Shown here: positions 13,715 through 23,619 of the stretch, piece after piece
Layout of the letters: each line of letters begins with the position of its first letter
Numbering within the stretch: the first letter of the stretch is position 1
Source: Maratus speciosus
Lineage: Eukaryota; Arthropoda; Arachnida; Araneae; Salticidae
Direction of reading: 5' to 3'
DNA length: 64,000 nucleotides
Assembly (NCBI GenBank): GCA_963932465.1
Contig: OZ010800.1
Coordinates: 99,839,307 to 99,903,306 of the forward strand
Program-made: the position numbers and the translations under genes
Notes under the pieces: model-generated
What the model saw: the letters and a program-made list of their open reading frames with translations, nothing else
Database searches by the model: none
Told to the model about the DNA's origin: nothing

Positions 13715-13975
13715 TGTTTCCTCCGTATATCATAATTTGTGAGAGGGCGCTACAAGCGCTTTGGACTGGAAGGGGCGCGGGCGAGGATTCCCCGCCAGTT
13801 TGTTGTTGTTGTTCTCCATGTAAGTTACGACGTAAGCGCAATGTATCAACCATTGCCAGTCTCCTTTGAATTTTATGTAAATAATTAAATGTTGTGTTGT
13901 GTTTTAGAAGCGTGGACTATCTATCCATTGACCACAGTACAGTCACATTCCTATAAAAGTGAGCTATCGAATACA
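13715..13975 (+). repeat. 5' LTR of the BEL/Pao element
   Basis: The LTR is 261 bp, starts TGTTTCCTCC and ends CGAATACA, and matches the 3' LTR at every position I compared. It contains a GC-rich stretch (GGGCGCTACAAGCGC, GGGGCGCGGGCGAGG) with TTG repeats behind it. Transcription should start inside it. I could not identify a convincing TATA box; CTATAAAAG at ~13951 lies close to the LTR end. Confidence 0.95.
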
Positions 13976-13983
13976 AAGTTTTT

Positions 13984-14000
13984 TGGTCCGTCGAGCCGGA
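13984..14000 (+). promoter_or_regulatory. Putative primer-binding site, tRNA-Tyr-like
   Basis: TGGTCCGTCGAGCCGGA starts 8 nt after the 5' LTR. Read as the complement of a tRNA 3' end it gives TCCGGCTCGACGGACCA. This differs by one base from the tRNA-Tyr 3' end familiar from animals (TCCGGCTCGAAGGACCA). The tRNA identity is inference from that resemblance. Confidence 0.65.
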
Positions 14001-14075
14001 GCGCTCATTTAGAACACTGTGAAGAATCAAGCCCTTGGATATTTCGGATTATTTATTTACAGAATTTAGAGTACA

Positions 14076-17033
14076 ATGTCTGTTGCTACTCCAGCGATTT
14101 CAGGAACTGTGGTTCTTAATCGGAAACGAGGAAATATACGCGGCCAGGTAACCAGAATATCGAATGCATTGAAATCGAAACTTGGCCCTAAAGAATTGGA
14201 TTTGAAATTAAATTCTCTTCAAACGTTGAAAAAGAAGACTGATGAATTAAGAAACGAAGCATACTCTATTATAGCCGACGAGGATTTAGAGGAGTTTGAA
14301 AATTCCTTGACTGAAATCGAAGAACAGTTAGAAGCTATCGAAGTAAGCCTTCTTGATTTAATAAAACCTAGTATTTCTAGTGTTGAAAGTCAAAATAATA
14401 GTAATGATAGAGGCATTTCTAATGAGGCAAAAATCAAATTGCCGTCAATTAATCTACCCCAATTTTCGGGGCGATATACAGAGTGGATGAATTTTAAGTT
14501 ACAATTCACCACTTTAATAGATAGTAACGTTGAGTTAAATGATGCGCAAAAGCTGTATTATTTACAATCATCCTTAACCGGGCCTGTGAAACAATTACAA
14601 AATATTGACGATTCTTATACTTCCTTATTCGAAGCTTTAAAAAAACGATTTGAAAACAAAAGATTATTGGTAAATAGTCATATTTCAGAATTATTGAGTA
14701 ATAACAAAATAAAAATTGAAAACGCGAAAGAAATACGCAATTTGGTAGATAATTTATTGAGCCATTTGAGAGCTTTAAAACAATTAGAACTTGAACAAAA
14801 CACTTTATCAGAATCCATTTTAATGTATTTTGTTTTACAAAGAATCGATGATGAATCAAGAAAAGCTTTTGAAATGTCTCTTGATTCTAACGAGTTACCT
14901 GAGTGGAATAATTTTATTGATTTTTTACTGAAAAGAGCTCAAGCTTTAGAAAATGTACAAAAAAACAATATCGCTACGAAACCTAGGTTTGAAATTGCCT
15001 CTAAGCAAAAATCTTTCGTTTTACAAGGTGACAAACTTAATTGCGCAATTTGTAAACAACCCCATTTGATTTTTCGATGTCAAAAGTATTTAGCTTCACC
15101 GGTTCAGGAAAGATTAAATCAAATACGAAAATTACGATTATGTTATAATTGCTTATCTCCTCATACCCTTAACCGATGTAATAAATTAAATAATAAATGC
15201 AAGGTTTGTTACTCAGATCACCATACCACACTTCATGGAGCTAACTTTTCGAAATCTTGTTATGAAAATAAACAAAGTAATCATATCATGAATTCATCTC
15301 CGATTAAAAATGAAGAAAAAGTAAATACTAATTCTGTGGAAATTATTTCAAATGCGAAGACCTTGAGCTGTCAAAATAATTATAACCAGACAGTGTCCGG
15401 CGCCAGCTATAATGCGTTGATTTCAACAGCGACAGTTTATTTGAGGGGAAGAAATGATTTTTTTTTTCCTTTTGTTGCTATTTTAGATACAGCTAGTAAT
15501 ATATCTTTAATTACCTTTTCTGCAGCAGAATTATTAGGATTAGATAAATATAAAGTAAGGTCAGTTGTTTCCGGATTAAATGATGCAATCTGTAAAATTA
15601 AAAACCGAATACATGTCGAAATTTCAAACAAAGATCGAACATTTAAAAAATTCTGTAACATGTTTTTGGTTCCTAAAATAACTGATTTAAATCCTATGAG
15701 TGGCGTAGATATTTCTAATCTGAAACTACCACGTGATTTGGTTTATGCTAACCCAAAGTTTTTTGAACCACAGCGAATTCAGGTGCTATTGGGGGCAGAT
15801 GTTTATTATGATTTGTTATTAACTGGTCAAATGAAAATTCCTGAGACTTCTATAATTTTACAAAACTCTTATTTAGGCTGGATTGCAGGTGGAGTTATAC
15901 ATGATGAAAACGAAAATAACGAAACTAAATATAATTGTTATTTATTAGAAAATCAAGATGAATTAGATTTGAAGGTGTTCTGGGATTTAGAGACAATAGG
16001 AATTAGGGATGACCCAGTTAATGTAAAAAATGAAGATATTTTAGAGAAATTTCGGGAAAAGGTGCGGTTTATAAATAACAGATATGAAATCTGTCTCCCA
16101 TGGAAACGGGATTTGGAAGAACTAAACAATAATTACCAGATAGCCCAAACACGGCTCGCTACTCTCGTAAAAAGAATGAAACGTGATACAAGTTTATATG
16201 AAAATTATCGTAAAATTTTAGACGAATATTTAGAGATGAAAATTATTGAAATTGTTCCTGAGTCAGAAGAAAATTCTAACAACCCGATTTTTTATTTACC
16301 TCACCATACGGTATTTAAACAAGACAGTGTATACACAAAATGTCGCATTGTTTTTGATGCGAGTTCGCATGAAGCAGGTGAGTTGTCCTTGAATGACTGT
16401 TTGGATGCAGGCAGTAACCTAAATCCGAACATTTTCCATTTGTTGATTTTTTTTAGATTAAATAAAATTGCTGTTTTGGCCGACATAGAAAAGGCCTTTT
16501 TACAAATTTCTATCAACGAAAAAGATAGAGACGTTTTAAGATTCTTGTTTATAGATGACAATCCTGTCAACGGTGATGAATTTAAAGTTATTATGTACAG
16601 ATTCTTACGCCTAACATTTGGTTTGAACTCAAGCCCATTTTTACTATCAGCCACTATAAAACAACATCTTAGTAAATTTAAGAAGGAATATCCGGTGACA
16701 ACCGAAATACTCGATAGTTGTATTTATGTTGATGATCTCATTGCCGGTAGCGACACGGTACAAGATGCACTGAACATTTCACAACAATCACACAGAATTA
16801 TGAAGGAAGCTAGTATGACTTTTCGAAAATGGATATCGAACAACGAAGTAGTAATGGAATCGTGTGAGAAGAACGGGTTTAGTACTTTACCTCAGCCCTT
16901 TGAGGAAAATAAACCACATAAGGTATTAGGACTGTTATGGCAACCTAAACAGGACATGTTGATGATCGATATTGATAATTTAGTAGAATTTTTGTGCAAG
17001 GCAAAAATACGAAGAGGTTCGTTCTGCAAGTAG
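14076..17033 (+). CDS. BEL/Pao gag-protease-reverse transcriptase (frame breaks before RNase H)
   Basis: 985 codons form the first part of a BEL/Pao gag-pol polyprotein, which acts in the cytoplasmic particle that packages and copies the element's RNA. A coiled N-terminal third leads into a DUF1759-like gag segment (LPQFSGRYTEWMNFKLQF, about residues 127-145). Zinc-knuckle cysteines follow: CAIC ~322, CYNCLSPHTLNRC ~356, CKVCYSDHHTTLH ~375. The aspartic protease motif AILDTASNISLI is near 467-478. Reverse transcriptase begins near YLPHHTVFK (~740), with catalytic ADIEKAF (~802) and YVDD (~884-887). The start ATG lies 76 nt past the primer site and has no competing upstream ATG in frame. The frame ends at TAG 17,031-17,033 in mid-domain, while homologous sequence continues in another frame from about 16,994. 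BEL/Pao elements normally use one continuous frame, so this is either a one-base deletion or a -1 shift. I favour a mutation. Confidence 0.93.
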   Translation: MSVATPAISGTVVLNRKRGNIRGQVTRISNALKSKLGPKELDLKLNSLQTLKKKTDELRNEAYSIIADEDLEEFENSLTEIEEQLEAIEVSLLDLIKPSISSVESQNNSNDRGISNEAKIKLPSINLPQFSGRYTEWMNFKLQFTTLIDSNVELNDAQKLYYLQSSLTGPVKQLQNIDDSYTSLFEALKKRFENKRLLVNSHISELLSNNKIKIENAKEIRNLVDNLLSHLRALKQLELEQNTLSESILMYFVLQRIDDESRKAFEMSLDSNELPEWNNFIDFLLKRAQALENVQKNNIATKPRFEIASKQKSFVLQGDKLNCAICKQPHLIFRCQKYLASPVQERLNQIRKLRLCYNCLSPHTLNRCNKLNNKCKVCYSDHHTTLHGANFSKSCYENKQSNHIMNSSPIKNEEKVNTNSVEIISNAKTLSCQNNYNQTVSGASYNALISTATVYLRGRNDFFFPFVAILDTASNISLITFSAAELLGLDKYKVRSVVSGLNDAICKIKNRIHVEISNKDRTFKKFCNMFLVPKITDLNPMSGVDISNLKLPRDLVYANPKFFEPQRIQVLLGADVYYDLLLTGQMKIPETSIILQNSYLGWIAGGVIHDENENNETKYNCYLLENQDELDLKVFWDLETIGIRDDPVNVKNEDILEKFREKVRFINNRYEICLPWKRDLEELNNNYQIAQTRLATLVKRMKRDTSLYENYRKILDEYLEMKIIEIVPESEENSNNPIFYLPHHTVFKQDSVYTKCRIVFDASSHEAGELSLNDCLDAGSNLNPNIFHLLIFFRLNKIAVLADIEKAFLQISINEKDRDVLRFLFIDDNPVNGDEFKVIMYRFLRLTFGLNSSPFLLSATIKQHLSKFKKEYPVTTEILDSCIYVDDLIAGSDTVQDALNISQQSHRIMKEASMTFRKWISNNEVVMESCEKNGFSTLPQPFEENKPHKVLGLLWQPKQDMLMIDIDNLVEFLCKAKIRRGSFCK

Positions 17034-19330
17034 CAGGTAGAATTTTTGACCCCTTGGGTCTCATATCGCCATTTACAATACGAATTAAACTGTTGTTTCA
17101 AGAATTGTGGAATTGGAATTTAACATGGGATGAAGAATTGCCCCCCGATATTTCAAAGCTGTGGGAACAATGGTGTTCCGAGTTACCTCAATTAGTACAA
17201 CTAAATATTCCTCGAAATGTGTTTCAGTTCCCTGAAGACTCTGAATATAAAGTAATACTGCACACCTTTGCCGATGCCAGTCCCAAAGCATACGGTGCTG
17301 TCATATATCTCCAAATATATTCCAAGACCCAGTCTTCCATTAAATTGCTAACATCGAAAAGCAGAGTGGCACCCCTGAGAAAGGTGTCATTACCCCGGCT
17401 GGAACTGTTGGGTGCATTACTAGCAGCGCGTCTAACTTGTGAGGTGAAGAAGGTGCTAGATCGCAAGGGACCGTCTTCTATGTTTCTATGGACCGATTCC
17501 CAGATTGCCCTTTATTGGATAAAGGGGTCTGCAAATAGGTGGAAATCATTCGTGTCTAACCGGGTCAAGGAAATCCAATCACTGACAGACCCATCCAGGT
17601 GGTTTCATTGTGCAGGGTCTGAGAATCCTGCAGATTTGCTGACTAGAGGTATAAAATCGGAAGATCTTATTCAGAGTCACAAATGGTGGACTGGTCCAGA
17701 ATTTCTCAAGGACTCGTTAGATATTTGTAACAACGAACAATCACTAGTAGTTCCAGATCAGGAGATCTATTTAAATGAACTAAAAAGAGACTCCGTGGAC
17801 AATATTCATGACTTTACCACCTTATCTATCACCACTGAACATTCTATAATTGAACACATTTTTTCATTGACTAATAATTTTATAAAATTAATACGTATAA
17901 TTAGTTTTATTTTTAGATTTTACAAGAATTGTCGCAACCCACAGAAAACAAGGGGACCACTAACACTAGATGAAGTGAGACAAGCCGAATTATTTTTAAT
18001 TCGGTCAGCACAAAAGGGTGAGTTTCGAGATGAAATAAAATGTCTCAAAAAGGGTAAGCCTGTTAAGCATAATAGTAGATTATCTTCTTTAAATGTATTC
18101 CTGGGAAATGAAGGATTAATTAGAGTTGGTGGCCGTTTATCGCATGCCGATTTGCCGCCTAACTCTAAATTTCCAATTGTGTTGCCTGCCAATCATAAGT
18201 TAACAAATATTATCTTAAATTATTTCCATTTGAAGTATTTTCATTTAGGCCCACAAGCCTTGCTTTTCCATGTTAGACAGAAATTTTGGCCACTTAATGG
18301 CAGGAATAATTGCCGGAAAATTGTTCACAAATGTGTGACATGCTTCAAAAATAAGCCTGTTGTCAGCTCCCAGTTGATGGCCGATCTGCCAAGGGAACGT
18401 GTGACCCCAAATTTTGCATTTTCCGTGACAGGCCTGGATTACTGTGGACCCTTTTCTATTAAATTTAGAAATCAAAGGAAGGGTGTATTAAATAAAGTTT
18501 ATGTAGTAGTGTATATATGTCTATGCACCAAAGCAATACACCTGGACTTTGTTTCAGATCTCACAACTCAAGCTTTTATAGCTAGTTTAAAACGTTTCTT
18601 TGGCAGACGAGGGAAATGTGCCAAAATTCTATCTGATAATGCAAAAACGTTCATTGGAGCTGACATCGAGTTGAAAAAATTGCATAAACTGGTTAGTGTC
18701 CCAGATGAGGAATTGTGTAACTTTTTAACCCAGGAGGGTATCAAATGGGAATTTATTCCCCCCAAATCTCCTAATTTTGGCGGCATCTGGGAAGCAGCAG
18801 TAAAATCGTTCAAGTTTCATTTGAAAAGGGTAATAGGTGATCAAAAATTAACTTTAGAAGAATTTTTAACGATATTAGCGGAAATTGAGGGAGTTTTGAA
18901 CTCTCGCCCCCTTACCCCACTATCCCCAGATTTTGAAAATTTCGAAACTTTGACACCCTCACATTTCCTTATCGGTAGGCCAATTACTTCGATCGCCGAA
19001 CCTCAGTTAGATGAAATTAATGAAAATAGATTGGCAAAATGGCAGATAATCACCAAATTTAGCCAACAAATTTGGAAACTTTGGAAGCGCGATTATTTGA
19101 ATAATCTCCAACAGAGGGGGAAATGGAAATTTAAAAAAGATGATGTACAGAAAGGAACTTTGGTACTAATAAAGCAGGAAAATTTACCTTCCACCAAATG
19201 GTTGGTTGGTAGAATAGTAGAAGTTTTTAAGGGAAGGGATAATATAATTCGAACGGTGAATTTACGCTTACCAGATGGGCGAATTTTTAAAAGAAACGTC
19301 CGAGATGTCTGTATATTACCAGTTGAGTAA
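16994..19330 (+). CDS. BEL/Pao RNase H-integrase part of pol (in -1 frame relative to gag-RT)
   Basis: 778 codons continue pol without an ATG at the start; the first codon of the open stretch is GTG. It picks up exactly where the upstream frame loses homology, at GRIFDPLGLISPF (~15-27), the conserved BEL/Pao block between RT and RNase H. RNase H features are FADASPKAYGAVIYL (~91), LPRLELLGALLAARL (~131) and WTDSQIALYWIKG (~165). The integrase N-terminal zinc site runs over HLKYFHLG through CVTC (~412-450). The core has Asp in GLDYCGPF (~481), Asp in SDNAKTF (~548) and Glu in GGIWEAAVK (~599), with 51 residues between the last Asp and Glu. A DUF5641-like tail runs from WKLWKRDYL (~694) to the stop. 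All catalytic acidic residues are present. The product would insert the cDNA into chromosomes. I see no separate initiation signal, so expression would need frameshifting or an intact sister copy. Confidence 0.92.
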   Translation: MQGKNTKRFVLQVAGRIFDPLGLISPFTIRIKLLFQELWNWNLTWDEELPPDISKLWEQWCSELPQLVQLNIPRNVFQFPEDSEYKVILHTFADASPKAYGAVIYLQIYSKTQSSIKLLTSKSRVAPLRKVSLPRLELLGALLAARLTCEVKKVLDRKGPSSMFLWTDSQIALYWIKGSANRWKSFVSNRVKEIQSLTDPSRWFHCAGSENPADLLTRGIKSEDLIQSHKWWTGPEFLKDSLDICNNEQSLVVPDQEIYLNELKRDSVDNIHDFTTLSITTEHSIIEHIFSLTNNFIKLIRIISFIFRFYKNCRNPQKTRGPLTLDEVRQAELFLIRSAQKGEFRDEIKCLKKGKPVKHNSRLSSLNVFLGNEGLIRVGGRLSHADLPPNSKFPIVLPANHKLTNIILNYFHLKYFHLGPQALLFHVRQKFWPLNGRNNCRKIVHKCVTCFKNKPVVSSQLMADLPRERVTPNFAFSVTGLDYCGPFSIKFRNQRKGVLNKVYVVVYICLCTKAIHLDFVSDLTTQAFIASLKRFFGRRGKCAKILSDNAKTFIGADIELKKLHKLVSVPDEELCNFLTQEGIKWEFIPPKSPNFGGIWEAAVKSFKFHLKRVIGDQKLTLEEFLTILAEIEGVLNSRPLTPLSPDFENFETLTPSHFLIGRPITSIAEPQLDEINENRLAKWQIITKFSQQIWKLWKRDYLNNLQQRGKWKFKKDDVQKGTLVLIKQENLPSTKWLVGRIVEVFKGRDNIIRTVNLRLPDGRIFKRNVRDVCILPVE

Positions 19331-19525
19331 CAAATTTCCTTTCTTTCCCTAAGCAAACTTTAAAATGTATATATTATTTCTGTATTTATTCTAGTGTTAT
19401 AGTGAATTTATTCTTGTATTATTATTGTGTATGTAAGTTGTTATATGCTATAATTTTTCTTGTGTGAACATTTTTTTTTGCAAATTTATATGTTAATGTA
19501 TATTGAAATTTGCATTTCAATCCCC
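19331..19525 (+). other. 3' untranslated region of the BEL element
   Basis: About 195 AT-rich bases lie between the pol stop and the purine tract. No envelope-like frame is present, as usual for BEL/Pao. Confidence 0.7.
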
Positions 19526-19532
19526 GGGGGAG
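19526..19532 (+). promoter_or_regulatory. Polypurine tract (GGGGGAG)
   Basis: This purine run immediately precedes the 3' LTR, where the plus-strand primer is expected. It is short but sits exactly at the LTR boundary. Confidence 0.75.
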
Positions 19533-19793
19533 TGTTTCCTCCGTATATCATAATTTGTGAGAGGGCGCTACAAGCGCTTTGGACTGGAAGGGGCGCGGGC
19601 GAGGATTCCCCGCCAGTTTGTTGTTGTTGTTCTCCATGTAAGTTACGACGTAAGCGCAATGTATCAACCATTGCCAGTCTCCTTTGAATTTTATGTAAAT
19701 AATTAAATGTTGTGTTGTGTTTTAGAAGCGTGGACTATCTATCCATTGACCACAGTACAGTCACATTCCTATAAAAGTGAGCTATCGAATACA
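19533..19793 (+). repeat. 3' LTR of the BEL/Pao element
   Basis: 261 bp, TGTTTCC...AATACA, same as the 5' LTR, followed by GCAGC (19794-19798). Confidence 0.95.
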
Positions 19794-19912
19794 GCAGCAA
19801 ATGGAAGTAATTGCGTCGAATTTAAAAAAGAGAAAATTGTAATACAGTTAAAAATTAAAAATATACCTATGCGAGACTTAATTCCAGATATATTGTATTT
19901 GGTGTGTGTGTG

Positions 19913-20784
19913 TGTTGTGGTTACTTAGAACCACTGGCATATTTTTATTTAATTTCATTTAGAAAATATTTGTATTAATCTTGTATTCATTTAATTTTAA
20001 TATTCGCATTCCAAAATTATATTAATTCCCTTTTTTTTTCAACTTTCCCCTGTAAGTTTTTCTTTCTGGCATAGCATTTCTTTCATTTTAAAATCATAAA
20101 CGTCGTTTTGAAATCTGTACTTCCGGTAAAAGAATTATCTGGAAAATTCCATATCTTTCTACTTGTGAAGTCATATCCTTTTGTAGCTCCACCCCTTAGC
20201 CAATAATATTTAAATCAGTTTAATTCGTAATTTCAAAATTTGCAACTCTTTACTACTGTTTGGCATCTTATCTCAGTGAAATCTATCAAATTTCCTTTTT
20301 AAAGCAGTTTTTTATATACTTTAGCATTGCATTTCATGCCAATGCAAGGCGCCTGTATGTTCGTTCAGCCAAAGTTGGCGTGTTTCAAGGATTATAGCAA
20401 CCCCCCTTTACTCCTCTGCTCGGAGAGCTCGTGCGCATTCAGTGTAGTTGAGTTAGGACTTTAATGCAGAATGGCTGCTTTTTTTTGGCCTTTCTGCGAA
20501 GAAATTATGTCCGCGCCTGCATGAGTGTTCTGTAACGAACGCACAGAATGGGTGGATGCCTCTTCCCCTTCTACAAAAAATAATAAACGAATTTTGTATC
20601 TACAGTAAGAAATGTTAAAAGTGCAAGAATATTTCGGCTGCATAGTTTCGTCTTTTTCTTTGTGGCGAGATTCTTTGATCAGTTACTTCTTATTCTTCGG
20701 TAAGATGTGGATAAAATTCTGTTGACGGCATTATTATTATTTTTATTCATATGGTGCTTTTATTTCGAGTCGTAGAATTGTGAT
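19913..20784 (+). repeat. 5' LTR (copy 1) of the deleted LTR element
   Basis: 872 bp. GTGGTT and AACCAC near the start form a small hairpin. An initiator-like GCGCATTCAGTG lies at ~20432 and a polyadenylation signal AATAAA at 20582-20587. It ends at GTAGAATTGTGAT, the last base shared with copy 2. That end lacks the usual CA, so the true LTR end may have been removed by the internal deletion. Confidence 0.75.
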
Positions 20785-20958
20785 TCTCCTCAAATTCACA
20801 CTACTTCGAAGTGCCAACAAACACCTCCGCATTCACATAGTTCAGTGCATTCTCAAGCATCTGGTAGTAAAACTTCCACTACAGTTCTAAATAAATCTAC
20901 TCAAAGTAAAAAATATTATGATCTTCGTCCTCGCTTTCATAAACCCTATAAAATATAA
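20785..20958 (+). pseudogene. C-terminal tail of a deleted retrotransposon pol
   Basis: An open frame runs out of the LTR copy and ends at TAA 20956-20958. It is rich in Ser, Thr, Gln and His and closes with KKYYDLRPRFHKPYKI. A basic Y-x-LRPR motif near the end is common in the C-terminal tails of Ty3/gypsy integrases. The preceding catalytic domains are absent, which fits an internal deletion joining LTR and pol tail. The class call rests on this short motif only. Confidence 0.4.
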
Positions 20959-21261
20959 ATTAATCTTCAATTTTATTTAGGATGCCTTTACCATTGTAAA
21001 AAAATATCATCTATGCTAGCTAGATTGGATTGTATATTACGAAGACTGACTGTTTATTTTATTTTTTTTACTTCTACCAAAGCTGCAGACAGCATTTGTG
21101 TATTTATAAATATATATATTTATTTTCTTTTTAAGTCGCCTTAGCCTTGACACTGTAGAATTGTTATCCTGCAAAAGTATGTAAATCTTGTTTTTGTTTA
21201 CTGCGTTGCTCACTGAAATATTGTCTTCAAAACCTTATTCATCTTTTAGTATTTATATGGA

Positions 21262-21298
<37 letters not shown>

Positions 21299-22725
21299 TG
21301 CTGATAACTCTGAATTTTTTAATTTCAGTATTGGTTTTAAATATTAAGACAGATTCTTAGAAAAATCAAATCAAATTTTTTATAATTCATTATTTTAGTT
21401 GCAAATGAAATGTCATTGATTACTTTATTTTGATATGGTATTTATCTTGAAAAGTAAATTGTTATTGATATAAAATATGAGTACATATATCATCACTTTC
21501 CCTATTGTGACTTTTAGAGTAACTCAAAATGTTACGTTGTTCTTAATTATTCATAATTATAATTCAAGCATGTTCTAACAACTAACCTCTTTCTAACATC
21601 TAAAATAATAATAATGATGAAAGTTATGTATGCTTCTACTGTTATTATTTGTGTATGTAAAGTGGTTGAAAACACATTAAAATTTTTTAAGTGTTTGAAA
21701 GTTCACAAATTAAAAAAAAGATATTTGTGTACATGAAAAGTTTGTAATTTGGATACAAAGATACTCTACAAAGATTATTTTAAGTCTTTGCAAAAAGAAT
21801 ACTTATATATTTTACATGAAAAAATGTAGCATGTTTATACTTACAAAAATTGTTTTAGGTCTTTACATAGAAGATACTCATGTATTTTACATGATAAAAA
21901 AATAATCACATATTTATTCTTATAGATGTTTGAATTAAACATAGTTCAATAAGCATTTCAGAATATGTAGTATAAATATTTTGTGTGATATTTTTTTTAT
22001 AAGACAAATGTTATTAAAGTTATGTGGTACTACATTTATGAGAGCTTAAAAATCCTCTCTTTGCATTTATTTTCTTTGAAAGTATTATTATTGTGGTTGT
22101 AGATTAACACGATATTAGTTATTCATCTAAGAAAAATTGATTTCTTAAAAAGTGCTATATTGATATATAAATATTTTTGATGAGAGTGTAAATATTCTCT
22201 CTTGACTATATACTTACATTTTGAATTTTTGTTATGGAAAATTCTCAGATGAGTAATTTATTGAAGAATTGATAAAACAAAATTGAAATGTAGTTCATAG
22301 ACTGTGACTCGAAATAGAGTTGTGATTTAAAGGTGCTACTTTGAATTATTGCTATTTTCTTTTTTTTCAAAATAGAAATGTTTTATTGCTAATATTGTAC
22401 TATATTGAATGATGCAAAGTCATTATTAATATGATTGTCAATATGTATAATGTAATATTATTTGTCTATGTGTACAGTATTACAATTTTTACCCACTCTT
22501 TAATATACACTGATCTTACTTTACAGTGTTGTATTTGCTATTTCACATATTAGTGAATGAACTTTTAGCAACTTTTTTCTTAAAGACTTTGTGTACTTTT
22601 GTCAGAAGAATGTAACCGATTATTATTTTTCTCCTTATTTGAAGTTATATGCATGTTGTATATGTATATAGTTTAGAAAATATTGGCTCAATGTCAAAAT
22701 TATTAAATTTCTCTATCTTACCAAT
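20959..22725 (+). other. Non-coding interior of the deleted LTR element
   Basis: About 1.8 kb of AT-rich sequence, including a 30-base poly(A) at ~21268-21296, lies between the pol tail and the purine tract. No envelope-like or other open frame is recognisable. Confidence 0.55.
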
Positions 22726-22735
22726 ATTTTCTTTT

Positions 22736-22748
22736 GGGGAGGCCGGAG
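22736..22748 (+). promoter_or_regulatory. Putative polypurine tract of the deleted LTR element
   Basis: GGGGAGGCCGGAG sits a few bases before LTR copy 2, where a plus-strand primer is expected. Confidence 0.5.
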
Positions 22749-22753
22749 TAATA

Positions 22754-23619
22754 TGTTGTGGTTACTTAGAACCACTGCCATATTTTTATTTCATTTCATT
22801 TAGAAAATATTTTTATTAATCTTGTATTCATTTAATTTTAATATTCGCATTCCAAAATTATTTTAATTCCCTTTTTTTCAACTTTCCCCTGTAAGTTTTT
22901 CTTTCTGGCATAGCATTTCATTCATTTTAAAATCATAAACGTCGTTTTGAAATCTGTACGTCCGGTAAAAGAATTATCTGGAAAATTCCATATATTTCTA
23001 TTTGTGAAGTCATAACCTTTTGTAGCTCCACCCTTAGCCAATAATATTTAAATCAGTTTAATTCGTAATTTCAAAATTTGTAACTCTTTACTACTGTTTG
23101 GCATCTTATCTCAGGGAAATCTATCAAATTTCCTTTTTTAAAGCAGTTTTTTATATACTTTAGCATTGCATTTGATGCCAATGCAAGGCGCCTGTATGTT
23201 CGTTCAGCCAAAGTTGGCGTGTTTCAAGGATTATAGCAATTCCCTTTACTCCTCTTCTCGGAGAGCTCGTGCGCATTCAGTGTAGTTGAGTTGGGACTTT
23301 AATGCAGAATGGCTGCTTTTTTTTGCCTTTCTGCGAAGAAATTATGTCCGCGCCTGCATGAGTGTTCTGTAACGAACGCAGAGAATGGGTGGATGCCCCT
23401 TCCCCTTCTACAAAAAATAATAAACGAATTTCGTATCTACAGTAAGAAATGTTAAAAGTGCAAGAATATTTCGGCTGCATAGTTTCGTCTTTTTTTGTGG
23501 CGAGATTCTTTGATCAGTTACTTCTTATTCTTCGGTAAGATGTGGATAAAATTCTGTTGACAGCATTATTATTATTTTTATTCATATGGTGCTTTTATTT
23601 CGAGTTGTAGAATTGTGAT
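22754..23619 (+). repeat. 3' LTR (copy 2) of the deleted LTR element
   Basis: 866 bp, collinear with copy 1 with scattered substitutions and small indels. Differences include GGCAT/GCCAT near the start, CTTCCGG/CGTCCGG, and one Ctttttcttt/Ctttttt deletion. The initiator-like and AATAAA motifs are conserved. Confidence 0.75.

Larger units (their letters stand above)
13715..19793 (+). mobile_element. Near-intact BEL/Pao LTR retrotransposon
   Basis: The element is 6,079 bp with two 261-bp LTRs (TGT...ACA) that I read as identical, a perfect 5-bp GCAGC duplication, a tRNA-type primer site after the 5' LTR and a short purine tract before the 3' LTR. The interior encodes, in order, a gag with DUF1759-like region and zinc knuckles, an aspartic protease, reverse transcriptase, RNase H, a zinc-binding integrase N-domain, the integrase core and a DUF5641-like C-terminal region. 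That order is diagnostic for BEL/Pao. The only visible defect is a single frame change near 16,990-17,033 between reverse transcriptase and RNase H. LTR identity implies a recent insertion. Whether it is still mobile depends on whether the frame change is real. Confidence 0.95.
19913..23619 (+). mobile_element. Internally deleted LTR retrotransposon, probably Ty3/gypsy class
   Basis: Two direct repeats of 872 and 866 bp bracket ~1.97 kb of internal sequence. Each repeat begins TGTTGTGGTTACTTAGAACC and carries an initiator-like CATTCAGTG and a downstream AATAAA, in the order expected for U3-R-U5. The second repeat is preceded by a purine-rich stretch (GGGGAGGCCGGAG). The interior starts with what looks like the last ~58 codons of a pol-type frame, directly against the first repeat, so almost the whole coding region and the primer site are missing. 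The two repeats differ by roughly 3-4% by eye, so the insertion is much older than the neighbouring BEL element. I could not find a target duplication. Confidence 0.7.

Noticed and set aside
13889..14119. Open frame MLCCVLEAW... across the 5' LTR and leader of the BEL element (also 19707-19928 at the 3' LTR)
   Set aside because: It lies mostly in the LTR, is repeated only because the LTR is repeated, and has no protein-like motif.
16994..16996. GTG as a genuine initiation codon of the RNase H-integrase part
   Set aside because: It is in mid-polyprotein, BEL/Pao pol is not separately initiated, and the homology is continuous with the upstream frame.
20461..20643. Minus-strand frame conserved between 20461-20643 and 23277-23480
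   Set aside because: Conservation reflects the two LTR copies; the frame opposes the element's transcription and has no motif.
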